Of a DNA stretch of 64,000 nt, positions 24,083 through 35,046 are shown in pieces. The stretch lies in the NCBI GenBank assembly GCA_029747585.1, contig JAPEVF010000170.1, positions 1-64,000 on the forward strand. Direction: 5' to 3'. The stretch's first letter is position 1, and each line of letters starts with the position of its first letter. The notes beneath the pieces were generated by a model. That model worked only from the letters and a program-made list of their open reading frames with translations. It was not told where the DNA came from and made no database searches. Source of the stretch: Pleurotus djamor (taxonomy: Eukaryota > Basidiomycota > Agaricomycetes > Agaricales > Pleurotaceae). A program made the position numbers and the translations under genes.

Positions 24083-25942
24083 ATGGACTCCGTAATCGAA
24101 GTGCAGCGACAAACTCACGAAGAAATTGAACGCCTCGAACGCGCACTTTTTACCCTCCTTTCACGAAATCCACCAACACACGAATCAAGGCTGCAAAATG
24201 AGCACAAGGCTTCCCAAGTTCTTGACCGCATCACGTCGAGGACAGTCGCGCTGAACGGTCTTTACGAGGACGAGGCATCTCGCAAGGAGGAGATTGAAGC
24301 TCTTTCGACACAGTCTCAGCAGAACGACCTCTCGGAATTTTACTCTCGGTTGGTGAAAATACAGGAGCACTACAACAAGTACCCTGATCCAGTGCCAGAC
24401 GGGTTTGGCCTCGAAATTGAGGCTTTCCTCTATGAACCAGATCCAGCCGACGAGGAGGAGTTGGAGGCTGAAGACCGTGCGCTCTTTCTTAGCAGTGCTA
24501 TTAGCTCTCTGACGTTTCTACAGCGGTCTCACTACTATTCTCTGGCGAAGAGGCATACGGGAAGTACTTGGATTTGTACGCCAACCACACCGCGTACTGT
24601 AACCTCAAGAATCTGGGGAAGCGGCCAGGCTACCTACAATATCTTGATCTGCTTATGACAGCTCAGGACTCCCCAGTACATCAGGAGTTAAGCGTCGAAA
24701 CACGAGCAACGAAAGACTACGAAACGTGAGTGACATGGGTTGTGCTCGTCTGTCTTCACCGATTTACCAATGCGCAAATAGGTATATCAAAAACCTCCAT
24801 GCATACTTGTCGTCAGTATCCAAGCGTATGCAACCTCTGGTCGACACTGAAAGTCAAGAACGGGCAAGCGAGGAGGAATTTAGCAACAAGTGGGATGCAG
24901 GCGAAATAGAAGGATGGATAGTTGGCGCTAACACCACAAACGACGGAGAGGCTCCAGGGATATGGTGCTCTGCATGTACGTTACTTGTGTCTATGTCTAT
25001 CCAGTGTGTCCATAACCATACACCTAGGTCAAAAGAACTACTCAAAGCAAACTGTCTACGATGCCCACCTCACGTCCAAAAAACACATAAAGGCCACAGC
25101 CAAGATGGCCAGCTCTGGTGAACCTGCTTCAAACCCGAATGGTAACGGTCCCGTACATACACCTAGCAATGCCTCCACACAGAAGAACAAACTACGGACT
25201 TCTGCCTACCATACACATATGGTCACCTCCATCCTGAGAACCCTCATTGGTGTTCTCAACGACACAAAGTCGAACGTCGAACGGCGATTCTCCCTTACGG
25301 CTCGCGAAAGAGAGCAAGAGCTACTCGAACAAGCCAAGCCAACGGCACCACCGCCTGCCGCTGCCGCTGATGGTGCACCCGAAGAAGAGGAAGAGGAGAG
25401 GATTTACAACCCTCTGAAGCTACCGTTAGGTTGGGATGGGAAACCTATACCTTACTGGCTCTATAAATTGCATGGCCTGGGCGTGGAGTACCGCTGTGAA
25501 ATATGTTCGGATCATGTGTACATGGGAAGGTGAGCTTCCCCCGTTCTTCGAAGGAATGACTGATGTCTGAGTCTTAACCCGAATGTCCAGGAAAAACTTC
25601 GATCGTCATTTCCAGGTTCGTTGCAAATGAATCACTGATTCGCAAGGCTCATGTCTTCGTAGGAATCGCGGCATGCTTTTGGTATGCGAGCTTTGGGGTT
25701 ACCCAATACAAAGCATTTCCATGAAATTACTCGCATCGAGGATGCCCTTGCACGTACGTTATTGAAAACGCTAAGTCGCCCAGGCCACTGACGTCACGTT
25801 CATCACAGTCGCGGAAAAGTTGAAGCAAGAAGGCAGACACGAGATATTCGAGCAGGAAACCATGGAAGAACTCGAAGACGATGAAGGAAATGTTTACAAC
25901 AGGAAGACATACGAAGACCTGAAGAAACAAGGGCTCATCTAG
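24083..25942 (+). CDS. SF3A3: splicing factor 3A subunit 3 (Prp9/SF3a60)
   Basis: SF3a60 is part of the 17S U2 snRNP and is required for prespliceosome formation. The ATG at 24083 gives [20 protein letters not shown], the conserved N-terminal helix that in this family contacts U2 RNA. Further family blocks are [49 protein letters not shown], the C2H2-type [20 protein letters not shown] with [24 protein letters not shown], and the C-terminal zinc finger [20 protein letters not shown] with [20 protein letters not shown]. It ends [10 protein letters not shown]. The third exon junction near 24473-24520 uses a weak GTGCGC donor. Confidence 0.93.
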
Positions 25943-25982
25943 TATTATTGCGGTTTACTACCACCATTTTCATCCTCTGTAT

Positions 25983-28900
25983 CTATAATGCTACTTGCTC
26001 TTCACCCACCGTTTTCTTCCGAGGTGGAGGCGGTGGTGGTTTCTTCGGTGCTGGCTTCGTGGGGGCGAGTGGTGTTTGTAGTTTCAACGCGTGTGAATAC
26101 AACTCTTCGTCCGACGATGAAGGTGACTCTGAAATGGGTGAATCGGGGATATCGAACGGGTTGGGGGCATGTCGAGAGCGTGATTGTACTTTGCGCAACT
26201 CAGCTAGTGGCACAACGCCGTGAGGATGATCTACGATAGCCTGAGTGAGGCTCAACATGCGCAAAGCCGGTGAACTCACCTGGACTATCCCACCATGCTG
26301 CATCGTCGGAGCTAGGGGGTGGCACTGAAATTGAAGAGTTAAGTTATGCCAGGGTGGTGGATGAGAGATCCTACACTCGGTGTAACTCGGCAATGAGAGC
26401 TTAGCCAACTTTTCATCGAGTTTCTCCCCTGGTTCCGTAGATGTGACGCTCTCCAATAACAATCGGGATAATGCTGACTTCTTGAGAGTATCGACAACGC
26501 GCACGTCACATCGAAAGATCGCATAAACTAATGGCGAGATAGGATCCATAGCTCCGGATGTGAAATTTACACTTACCAGGTCTATGGTCGGAACCTCTCA
26601 GTTCAGCTCGAGAGTAAACGGACAGATCGAGATGACTTCCTCGAAAGAGAACGCGGTCTGGGACATGGGTGTCAGATACGGATAAAAATGTGCTACAGCA
26701 AGACCTACCTGTCCAAGCTGGTATTCGAGCTTTCTCACTGGTATCATACACGTTGGTGCCAAGATCGTAACGATATGTCGGTGGGAACAACAATGGACCT
26801 TCTTCATATCCTTCGAAAGCAGCACCAGCGTCCATCACTTGGTGAAGCTGATCGACAAAGTTACTTCCCGAGGGAGACAGTAAGCTAGAATGTCACGAAC
26901 CTGATCAGCCGCAACCAATGCATCGAACTNCCCCCCGCTCTGCGAGATCTCTGACAACCTCGTTATCGAGGTCAATTCTATAGTTGGTATCGGCAAGCCA
27001 GATAATATTCCTGGACCACAAATGTGAGTGTGAAATCTGTGTTTGAATTGTCTTGGACATTACTCATGGCTATTGATGGTCTTGCCTTTCTGGAAGTGCA
27101 ATCCATTTACTACCGTTCGGAAGTCGGAATTACGTTCTTCGATATTTGGGTGCCCTGCTGCGAGGTGGGCCGTCAAGAAGCAGAAGCTGGTGTCGTGGTA
27201 TTCAAGTCGCACGCCGACTGCACCCTTATTTCCTGACATGCCTCTTAAGCCCGTCTAATGGTGATCAAAAACTCAATAGTACGACCTAGGTATGTGACTC
27301 ACCTTACGGCTCGAAGCTTCAACATGTCGCATGACACCAGTCAGCTCCGCCTTCACTAAGACGAACAACGCAGTGCCCACGAGCTGTATGAATTAAATTA
27401 AGAGAAGGGGTGGTGACGAGGAACGCCATACCTGTTCGCTCCTAAGGAGAACATAGTTCGATCTTTTATTAGGATTTGACTCCAAGGTTTCCAGTATCTT
27501 CGTTTCCCAGATGCGCCTGTTGGCATAACCCTAAATACCTATCCAACCGCTTACGTGGGCATATTTACCTTTTCTCGGGATCCGTTTGAACGATTTGTTG
27601 CGCAGTGAGAGGCACAATTTCTTGGAACCCCAAAACGAATATATCAGGACTAACAAAATGGACATCAGAGGCTGCCATCCATGGTGCGTTTACGTACTCA
27701 TCGAGACCTGGGAAAAGGTTAAGAAGGGAGGCAGGAACAAGGACTCAAGGACGAACCGTCGCGAGGGAATAACCATGGGTTCAATGACTCGGATGGTGCC
27801 TGAATTCCAGGCGGTTCAGTACTCTGCATTCATCTGGAGAAATTACTTACCCGTCCATTCACATTCCAAGTACCCACAAATATGGTACATTGCTTCGTCG
27901 AGGAGTATTCATGTACTCTAGACGGAACACCGAAATTAGGGCGAACACAGCCGAAAGATACATTCATACCTTTGTTCCAGTGCCGCTCGAACAGAATCGT
28001 GTATTGGATCAAAGATAGTTACAGGCCTCTGGTTACTCATATTACCCTAGAAGAGTTTCGATATCACCTAGAGGGCATGAACATGCTTCCCACTCACAAG
28101 GAACATATCGATGGCAACTTGTTTGCCTTTGTCCTGGAAGTTATTAATGTATGCTCTTGAAACGCTCTTGGTCGCATCGGATAGTACGCCTGCACAATGG
28201 ACGCAAGAGATCTGTCACTGAAGATACCAGCAACGGCGGAGACAACTAACCTGCCAGCGTACGCTTGCCACTTCGTGTAAAGCTCGTGTTGAGTGCACCC
28301 GTGCCCGCATATATTCTGGATAAAGCGTCGCCATTTTCGGCCCAGAGTTCACGATGATACGACCACAGAGTGTTGGATTGAATCCATTCTCGTCGAACGA
28401 GAAGGAGGTACTGCTCGAGGGTATGCCGTGAAAGGATGTCCTGCACGAAATTGGTTCGATCAAGGCTGAGGAAGGAGTAAGGAATGACGAATGAGACGCC
28501 AGCAGAGGGTAAAGGATTTACCAGTCCAGACAGTTGGTCCGGAATACGCCTTTTTGGTCAGTGATTATGTCGTCTGAGGCCGAGTCACACATAGAGAAGC
28601 CAAACCGATCGATGTGGTCCACGATGCTTTCCATTCGCCTAAACAATGGAGTTAAGGATCGTTGTTATCTATCCCCAAAACTGATGGATGCTGTTACCTC
28701 AACTCTCGGATAACGCTATCATGTCCGCCGAGTCGTACGGCGTTGTGGAAGTCGAAGTGAGTGATTTCTAGATCATCACCCAGAGAGGCACGCGCCACTT
28801 GTAGGTGGCGTGAATACGCCGTAGTGAGTGTGGCCTCGTTTTCTTTTGTCCCGAGGAGATTCACTACATGTACCGCGCCATACTCTTCTATGAGATGAGC

Positions 28901-30144
28901 AAAGTGGCGTTCGAAAGCAGGTTGAGAGCCATGCGGTCGAGTGATCTGTATCCGTTGCCCGAAAGTTTGGAAGCCTTGCTGCTCCCAGAACACTATGGCC
29001 GAAGATAAGCGCATATATATACGCATTATATGGGGTGACGTACAAGGCACGCTTCCCCTCACTTGGACGTAACTTACACAATGCTGATCAGAACTGAGGA
29101 TAATCTCCGTCTAAAGAATAGATGTAGCTGAGGAGGGACGGGTGCAAAATTGAAACATGCCTCCACAAAGTTCGCACAATTTCCATCATCGTCTACACCA
29201 CGAGTATTAAATCGTGTCCCGGCGCGCTTCCAGCTAAGTCGGGATATTAGGGATAATGTCGCCAGTGTGGGAGTTCCATTCGTTGGGGGAGCTGGCAGGG
29301 CCATTGTAAAAATTCCGACATATCCTTGAATTACTAGCATCTGAGGCAGACATTGAATAGAGTACGATAGATCGCTAACCAACGTACGATGAATTGGCAC
29401 AGATCAAAATCGTTACGTTCATGTGGGTCGAGTCTTCCACGGAAGTCAATCAGACTCTGTATTATGTATTCGTTCCAAACGAATCGTTCGTCATAGACAG
29501 ATATATCTGCATGTGATCCTTTCTCCCGGGATAGGCGACGCGACAAACGAGAGGATATGTCCCATTCCGAGCCAGCAGCATAATAGAAAGAACCAGAGGC
29601 GAGAATCTTGATGAGAGGAGCACAGGGATGTTCTAAGACTTGTGATGCAGGATTTGACTGAGAGTAGTTATCCCGCATCATTGCATCAATATTGTCTGGG
29701 GTTGAAGCTAGCTCTGCGGCCGCAGTAAGGTCGTCCCAAGCCGAAGAGTTGAGGCTGTAGAAGGCGACATCGTGTATCCTGCCCACGGACTCCGCCTTGG
29801 TACCGGATGGACGAGTATTTCCCACTTCTGTAGCAGAGGTGACCACGACCAGGAAGATGTCTGAGGCCTCGAAGGTCAATCCCGCTCAACATGCATAAAG
29901 GGACTCGCCGCGCACCATTCTCTATACTTATGAGGCCTAGACAGCCTTTGATCACTCTGTTTGTCAGGCGAACTAGGGAAGAGAACTCGATATTTTTCTT
30001 AGGGAGAAACTCCACGATGGCTTGGGAGGGGTTCACTTCGTTATGTCGGAATACCAGGGCTCTATGCGGTCGTCCGAGCTTCTCGTCTTGTGCACTCGTG
30101 GCCAAGTAGAGGGCGCGAGGGTTGGCACCCAGGTAGAGATACAT
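25983..30144 (-). CDS. synaptojanin-like phosphoinositide phosphatase (SAC + 5-phosphatase)
   Basis: This is the fungal INP51/52/53 (synaptojanin) family, which dephosphorylates PI(4,5)P2 and other phosphoinositides in endocytosis and at the plasma membrane. The start is the ATG at 30144 ([18 protein letters not shown]). The N-terminal SAC domain includes [24 protein letters not shown] and the catalytic CX5R motif RTNCLDCLDRTN, which an intron splits after CLD (near 28520). The 5-phosphatase domain follows: [62 protein letters not shown] and SDHRPVYAIF. The last exon is Pro-rich with an NPF motif (EH-domain ligand) and a [14 protein letters not shown]3-type site. Both catalytic domains look intact. 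About 15 introns; an N at 26930 falls in the [14 protein letters not shown] segment. Confidence 0.9.
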
Positions 30145-30609
30145 GGTTTAAGTATCGATCTAGCCGATGGCGACGATGTCTAAGGGTATTAAGGACGAAT
30201 GGACAGTGCGAACTTGGAGGTAGAGATTGAACTAATTCAAGTGACGCGAGTCCGGCGCTTCTGAGTCTAACGCGATGGATTGGTGTCTTCCAAAATAGGC
30301 AACTACGTTTAGCCGAGTCGCGCCTACTTCCATCATCATGGGACTGAGAGTATGATGGAAACTGTACGGGTTAGACATCAGATCTTTAAACTTGAACTTA
30401 TAAGACTCAAGCGCAAGTCTTCAATGAACACGAACGATATCATATGTATGGCTTGTCTGAGGTCACTGGCCTGGAGGCTGGAGGTCCGAGGAGTGGAAGC
30501 GCTCAGCACTTTGTCACATCAGCGCTCAGCCCACATCGATGCATCCATCTTCTTTTCTTTTCCTCAACTCGTGAGTCAATGGTGCTTGATTGCGCCCAAT
30601 CCAACTGAC
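30145..30609. other. intergenic, 5' side of the phosphatase gene
   Basis: No gene supported. It holds the upstream region of the synaptojanin-like gene (minus strand) and of the unrecognised plus-strand gene that begins in or after this interval. Confidence 0.45.
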
Positions 30610-32100
30610 TATGATTGAGCAGCCCAGAAATTCTTGACAGCGACTCGTTGTCCTTTTCTGCGAAACATGTATCCCGTCTCCTCCTTTCGTCGCTGTGTCT
30701 TACATTTTGGTCCGCAACCATTTTCAGCGAATGCGCGCTGGTTGCAATAGATAATATGTTTTTGGTTCTTTTCGTTGGGTAAGTAAACAAATGTGCTTCA
30801 CGGATTCCTAGATGAATTCCAGAGTAGTGTGACTGCGGCTGTCTTTGGATGCGCTGCTCATAGGATTGAATTCCCGTCTACGCGGCTGTCCAAAATCGTT
30901 CATCCGTGGGCGCAGACCTCCGGATTCATTGCGGATTTCGCTGGGACCCTCACTGGTTCGTCCATGTTCCAGTGTTGAACGACTGATTCTCAGAAATAGG
31001 GTCCGTTTTAGCTACACAGAAAATATCACCCTCCGCCCAAGCAATGATTCTTCGTCATCTAACAGACTTGGTTCATGCCTTGGGGTTCACTTTCGATGAA
31101 AGTTGGGGACTTTCCAGTAACCGCTCACGCGGACAAAGTCTCTCCTCTCCTGTGAAGCCCCATGCGCAATTGCAGCATACCCATCAAGCGGTTTCAAAGC
31201 TTTTGGCGCCTCTTCGCGTTCTCAAGTCATCCCTTTTGTTTCTGGGCCACGCTTTTCCATCCAGTGAAAGTCTTGACGAAGCCACCGTATCACGCCAAGC
31301 GTGGATCGACTTGGTCTGTTATACCCTTACTACTGTAATCTGTGTCTCACCCCTTTTAGTACATGTTAATCTTGCGAATGAAACGACTTAATGACATCGA
31401 CAAGACTACTGCCGGTATGTGGCGTAGTCTGGCCATATGCTCACACTTCGCTGATATTGGTAACACATTCAGCGAGTCTCCTTCTCTCGTTAGATATGCT
31501 CAAGGCTCACCTTGAGTCGATCCCTCGCCTCACCGACGCCTCCTACCCGTCAGTCATTCCTTTAAACCTTTATTATACCCTTTGACTTATCTAAAGCCAG
31601 ATACGTCATTCCCTTATGGATTTCAATCATTATATACAGCTATGCATTATTGGTTTGTCCCCGTTCCTTTTCTCCCTCTTGATAACATTCGGTGCCGACA
31701 AAAATGTTACAAATAGCCCTTCGGTCTCTTAATCTGGGGTTGGTTCTGCGTGCCAGGTACTCTGTGTTTCGTTGAGTCCATCCTTGGCATCTGCTTCCAC
31801 AGAAGACTAACCCCTCTTTAGTCGTTGGCTCTAATGGGTGGCATGATGATAGGAGATATTCATGACGGCGAGTCCTTAGTTCGCATGATTGCAACATACT
31901 TATATTGACCACATCTTTGTTGCTTTCCAGATGCAATTGATCGCTGTTCGTATCAATACCTTGTGCACCGCACAATTTACCATTCAAATGCTGACACTTC
32001 GGTTATAGGCTTCAAACGTTGCGCGTTGGGCGCCGTTGAATTTCACAACACACCCGCTTGACGCGATTCCGTTGTTAATATTTTTGCAGCAAGAGGTGTA
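30610..32100 (+). CDS. unrecognised multi-exon membrane protein (boundaries uncertain)
   Basis: A chain of plausible exons runs along the plus strand. The first (from about 30620) reads LDSDSLSFSAKHVSRLLLSS then a hydrophobic run ending FLVLFVG before a GTAAGT donor. The second reads DEFQSSVTAAVFGCAAHRIE and PWAQTSGFIADFAGTLTG; the third AQAMILRHLTDLVHALGFTF and VSKLLAPLRVLKSSLLFLGH. Then come SRQAWIDLVCYTLTTV and SLLLSLDMLKAHLESIPRLT. A phase-2 intron near 31551-31600 leads to YVIPLWISIIIYSYALL, a membrane segment. A last possible exon ends near 32100. I do not recognise the family. Start and stop are not fixed; exon 1 to exon 2 does not join cleanly in frame, so the 5' end is probably further left or contains an error. 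Confidence 0.4.
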
Positions 32101-32403
32101 CTCTAGAGGATCTACCTAAGGATTTTTATAATGTATACACTAGCTCTCTCTTCTCTGACCGTCTACCTGGACTGCCTTTGCACCTACTAATAGGAATGGA
32201 ATGTCACTTCGTAAATCCTCGTTCCAAAAGACCAAGGTTTATGACAAAGGATCTTTGAACTATCCGCGATACTTACTACCTCGATACTCCCAAGGCTGAC
32301 CAGGGCCCGGGATTGGTTTTGCAGGGTCCTAAGTATATAGTGAACGAACACAAGCGCTCGTACAGGGCCATAGAAGGATGGTATTTAAGTGTGTGTCTCT
32401 AAG
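32101..32403. other. intergenic, 3' sides of two converging genes
   Basis: No gene supported. AT-rich sequence between the 3' end of the unrecognised membrane gene and the stop codon of SVP26. Confidence 0.45.
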
Positions 32404-33496
32404 CTAAGAGGAAGCCAGGGTACCAAGCGAGGAACTAGGTTTCAGCCCGAGGCCTTGTAGTTCACCGACTGGTCGCCGGACAAGGTTGCTCGACCGACGA
32501 GGGGGTGTAGCTAGCTTAAAGTTCGAGTCGTTCAAGTCCGAGTTTCCACTAGGTACTCTTGGTGATGGGGGAGGAGGCGAAGAAAATCGCGATGGATGGA
32601 AAGAAGGGGAACTGGGAACCGGCGAGTGCGGTGCGATCAATCCTTCCCCTGTACCCTTTCGTTTCCTCGACAGCACACTCGGCAGAGCTTCTGAGACAAT
32701 CGACCTGAACAGAGAACCGCGAGACGGTGCAGGTTGTTGTCTCGACAGAGATGGAGTTGATGGATCGGCGGCTGAGTTTGGTTTAGCAGAAGACTAGTCA
32801 CTGGAGCATGGTAGATAAATACCTGATGATACGGGTAATGCATTATCATTTGCACTGAGGCTCAGGAAAAGGAAGAGAGGCGCAAGCCATACACAAATGG
32901 CGAAGAACGTCGCGGTCTCCCCAAAACTGTAAGACGGTTGACCAGCTTCTCGGAATGTTCTGGCGTGGTTGTTGTAGTTGGCCAAGCGCGAGAAGTGGAA
33001 GAACCATAAGAAGTGATCTGCAATGACTAGAGCACATGAGGCGATGAAGGATATCGATGTGAGAGAAATAATGGGCCATGTAGTAGAGAAGTTTTGGAGG
33101 TACACCAGATGGCAGAGTATTGAGAACGCGACATGCGTCAGAGGAAGGGAGTCGAAGAGATATAAGAGGACATGTAGAGCGATAATCGCCTAATAGAAAT
33201 TGTCAGTCTGGGCATGCACTTGAGACAAGAAAACACGTACGTAGATACCCTTCTCTCCGATGAATTTAGACTGCCTCGAGTGTTCCTCTATTAGCTCTGA
33301 GACGTAAAGCAAGCCGCTCGCTATAGAAGTTTATTTAACTCATATTTCGTATGGAGAACAATGGTTCGTACCCAGCGAAAGTGTGACGAAAGCGAATGCC
33401 GCGAAGAAGGCGAGGTAACTTTGAAGTGGCTTCAGCGTGTATTTTCGTGTTTTCATTCCACGGCTTGACTCACCTCGTGTAATATAGTATGGTCAT
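32404..33496 (-). CDS. SVP26: SVP26/TEX261-family ER-Golgi membrane protein
   Basis: Svp26/TEX261 proteins are multi-pass membrane proteins that act as cargo adaptors in COPII transport of Golgi glycosyltransferases. The ATG at 33496 begins MTILYYTSYLAFFAAFAFVT, after a first intron inside the first helix. Conserved blocks follow: LASGLLYVSELIEEHSRQSK, FIGEKGIY, LHVLLYLFDSLPLTHVAFSI, VYLQNFSTTWPIISLTSISF and FLWFFHFSRLA. Four to five membrane helices are apparent. After GETATFFAICVWLAPLFLFL a Ser/Pro-rich cytosolic tail of about 120 residues continues to the stop at 32404; such long tails are usual in basidiomycete members. Six exons with consistent phases. Confidence 0.85.
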
Positions 33497-33701
33497 TGAC
33501 AGAAACGGCGGGCAGTGTCAGATCGAGTCGACAATTGTCACCGCTGAGCGATGTCGTCAAGATGTCGTCGCTGGAGGGACAGTGGAAGGATGAGAAGAGG
33601 TTCACTTAGCGCCCTTAGGCATTAGCGCCACACGCTTCCCTATATCAGCTAATAGCTGTATTGCTCTTCTCTCCCTCGTCCAACTTGAAGCAACCGCAAC
33701 G

Positions 33702-34533
33702 ATGAGCAACTTAGAAAGTCAGCATCGATACTCATTTGCATGCCTCGGAGGCAGCTGATCTTTATTAGAAACACTGTTTCAGCTCAAGGTATTACATTCC
33801 ACAGGCCTCAGTGACTGCGGTTTATTGAACATCCTTCCCTAGTTCACTGCGAAGACTCTAAGCCGTCAGGCAAAGAAAGCGCAGAAAGATGAAAATACAG
33901 AGAAGTCGCGGCTGAAGAAAGTGAGCTTCGGTGGCACTTCCCTTGCATGGGTTACAACTGACGCTTTCGACAAGGCGCTACAGCAGGGCAATAACGATGG
34001 TGCGAGGATATACGCTGCGAACGCCATAAGGAAGAAGTCAGAAGCCCTCAATCTCCTCAGACTATCCAGCCGCATCGACGCTGTCGCCAGTCGAGTTGAA
34101 ACCGCCGTCACGATGAGGCAAGTCACCGGAAACATGACGTCGGTCGTAAGAGGCATGGATCAGGCCATGAACAGTATGAACCTCGAGCGAGTGCGTAGCC
34201 TTAGTTTCGAACTCCCTCCAAACATTAACACACTCCTCATTGTCCCAGATTTCCTTGGTAATGGACAAGTTCGAAACACAGTTCGCGGACATGGATGTGC
34301 AGACCTCATACATGGAAGACGCCATGTCAGCAACGACCGCAGTATCCACACCGCAAGACCAGATAGATCAGCTCATGCGGCAGACGGCCGAGGAAGCTAA
34401 CATTGAGCTACAACACGATCTCCAAGCCAAGGATCTCGCAGCTGTCCCTGATCTCGCAGCTCCGAAGGAGAAGGTCGGCGAGGAGGATGATAAACTGGCT
34501 GAACGCCTCAGAGCTCTTCGACCTGCGACATGA
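33702..34533 (+). CDS. DID2: ESCRT-III subunit Did2/CHMP1 (Vps46)
   Basis: Did2/CHMP1 recruits and regulates Vps4 at the endosome during ESCRT-III disassembly. Short exons at the start give [11 protein letters not shown] and [20 protein letters not shown], the basic first helix of the family. An intron (33921-33974) then precedes [20 protein letters not shown], the hallmark of CHMP1. Next come [40 protein letters not shown] and, after another intron, [20 protein letters not shown]. The acidic C-terminal half ends [14 protein letters not shown], a MIT-interacting motif that binds Vps4. Length is about 200 residues, normal for the family. Confidence 0.92.
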
Positions 34534-35046
34534 CCTTCTCGTTACACCGTATATCTAGTTTCTTGACTTCCTATCCTCATCGACCGTACATTGGAATGAC
34601 ATGGAATATAATCATCCACACAAGATAGAGTGACATTACTAAAGTATATGACAGAACGTAAACACAGCATTGGAACCATAACGAGAGCAAGCATTATGTA
34701 GCATGACATGGGCATGGACATGGCGTGAAGAAATGGCGAGGCATAAACATGAACAAGAACATGCAAGTCATAGAAGAGGCTGCCAGCTAGCGGAACGTAG
34801 GGTACAAAGAAATCGCAAAAGAGTAACGTATAACAAGCCCAAAAAGCGAGTAGAGGTAATCAATAAAGAAGAATAAAATCTATGTCAATGGGAACCCAAG
34901 AAAAGCGAAGATGAATGCCAGCCGATATTAAATGCGCATGTGGTATACATAAATGAGGGGGAAATGCTTAACGAGATAAATAACAGGAACGCACAGCGTC
35001 TGTGATGGGTGGGGTAGCGCAGGTGTGCTTGGGATGTGGGTGTGGT
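34534..35046. other. intergenic, 3' sides of two converging genes
   Basis: No gene supported. Purine-rich, repeat-poor sequence between DID2 and the Ser-rich gene on the opposite strand. Confidence 0.5.

Noticed and set aside
31640..31987. Minus frame of 115 codons
   Set aside because: No family features and overlaps likely exons and introns of the plus-strand membrane gene.
30610..32100. Assignment of the unrecognised membrane gene to the nucleoporin Ndc1
   Set aside because: Only vague similarity in helical segments; no diagnostic motif and an uncertain 5' end.
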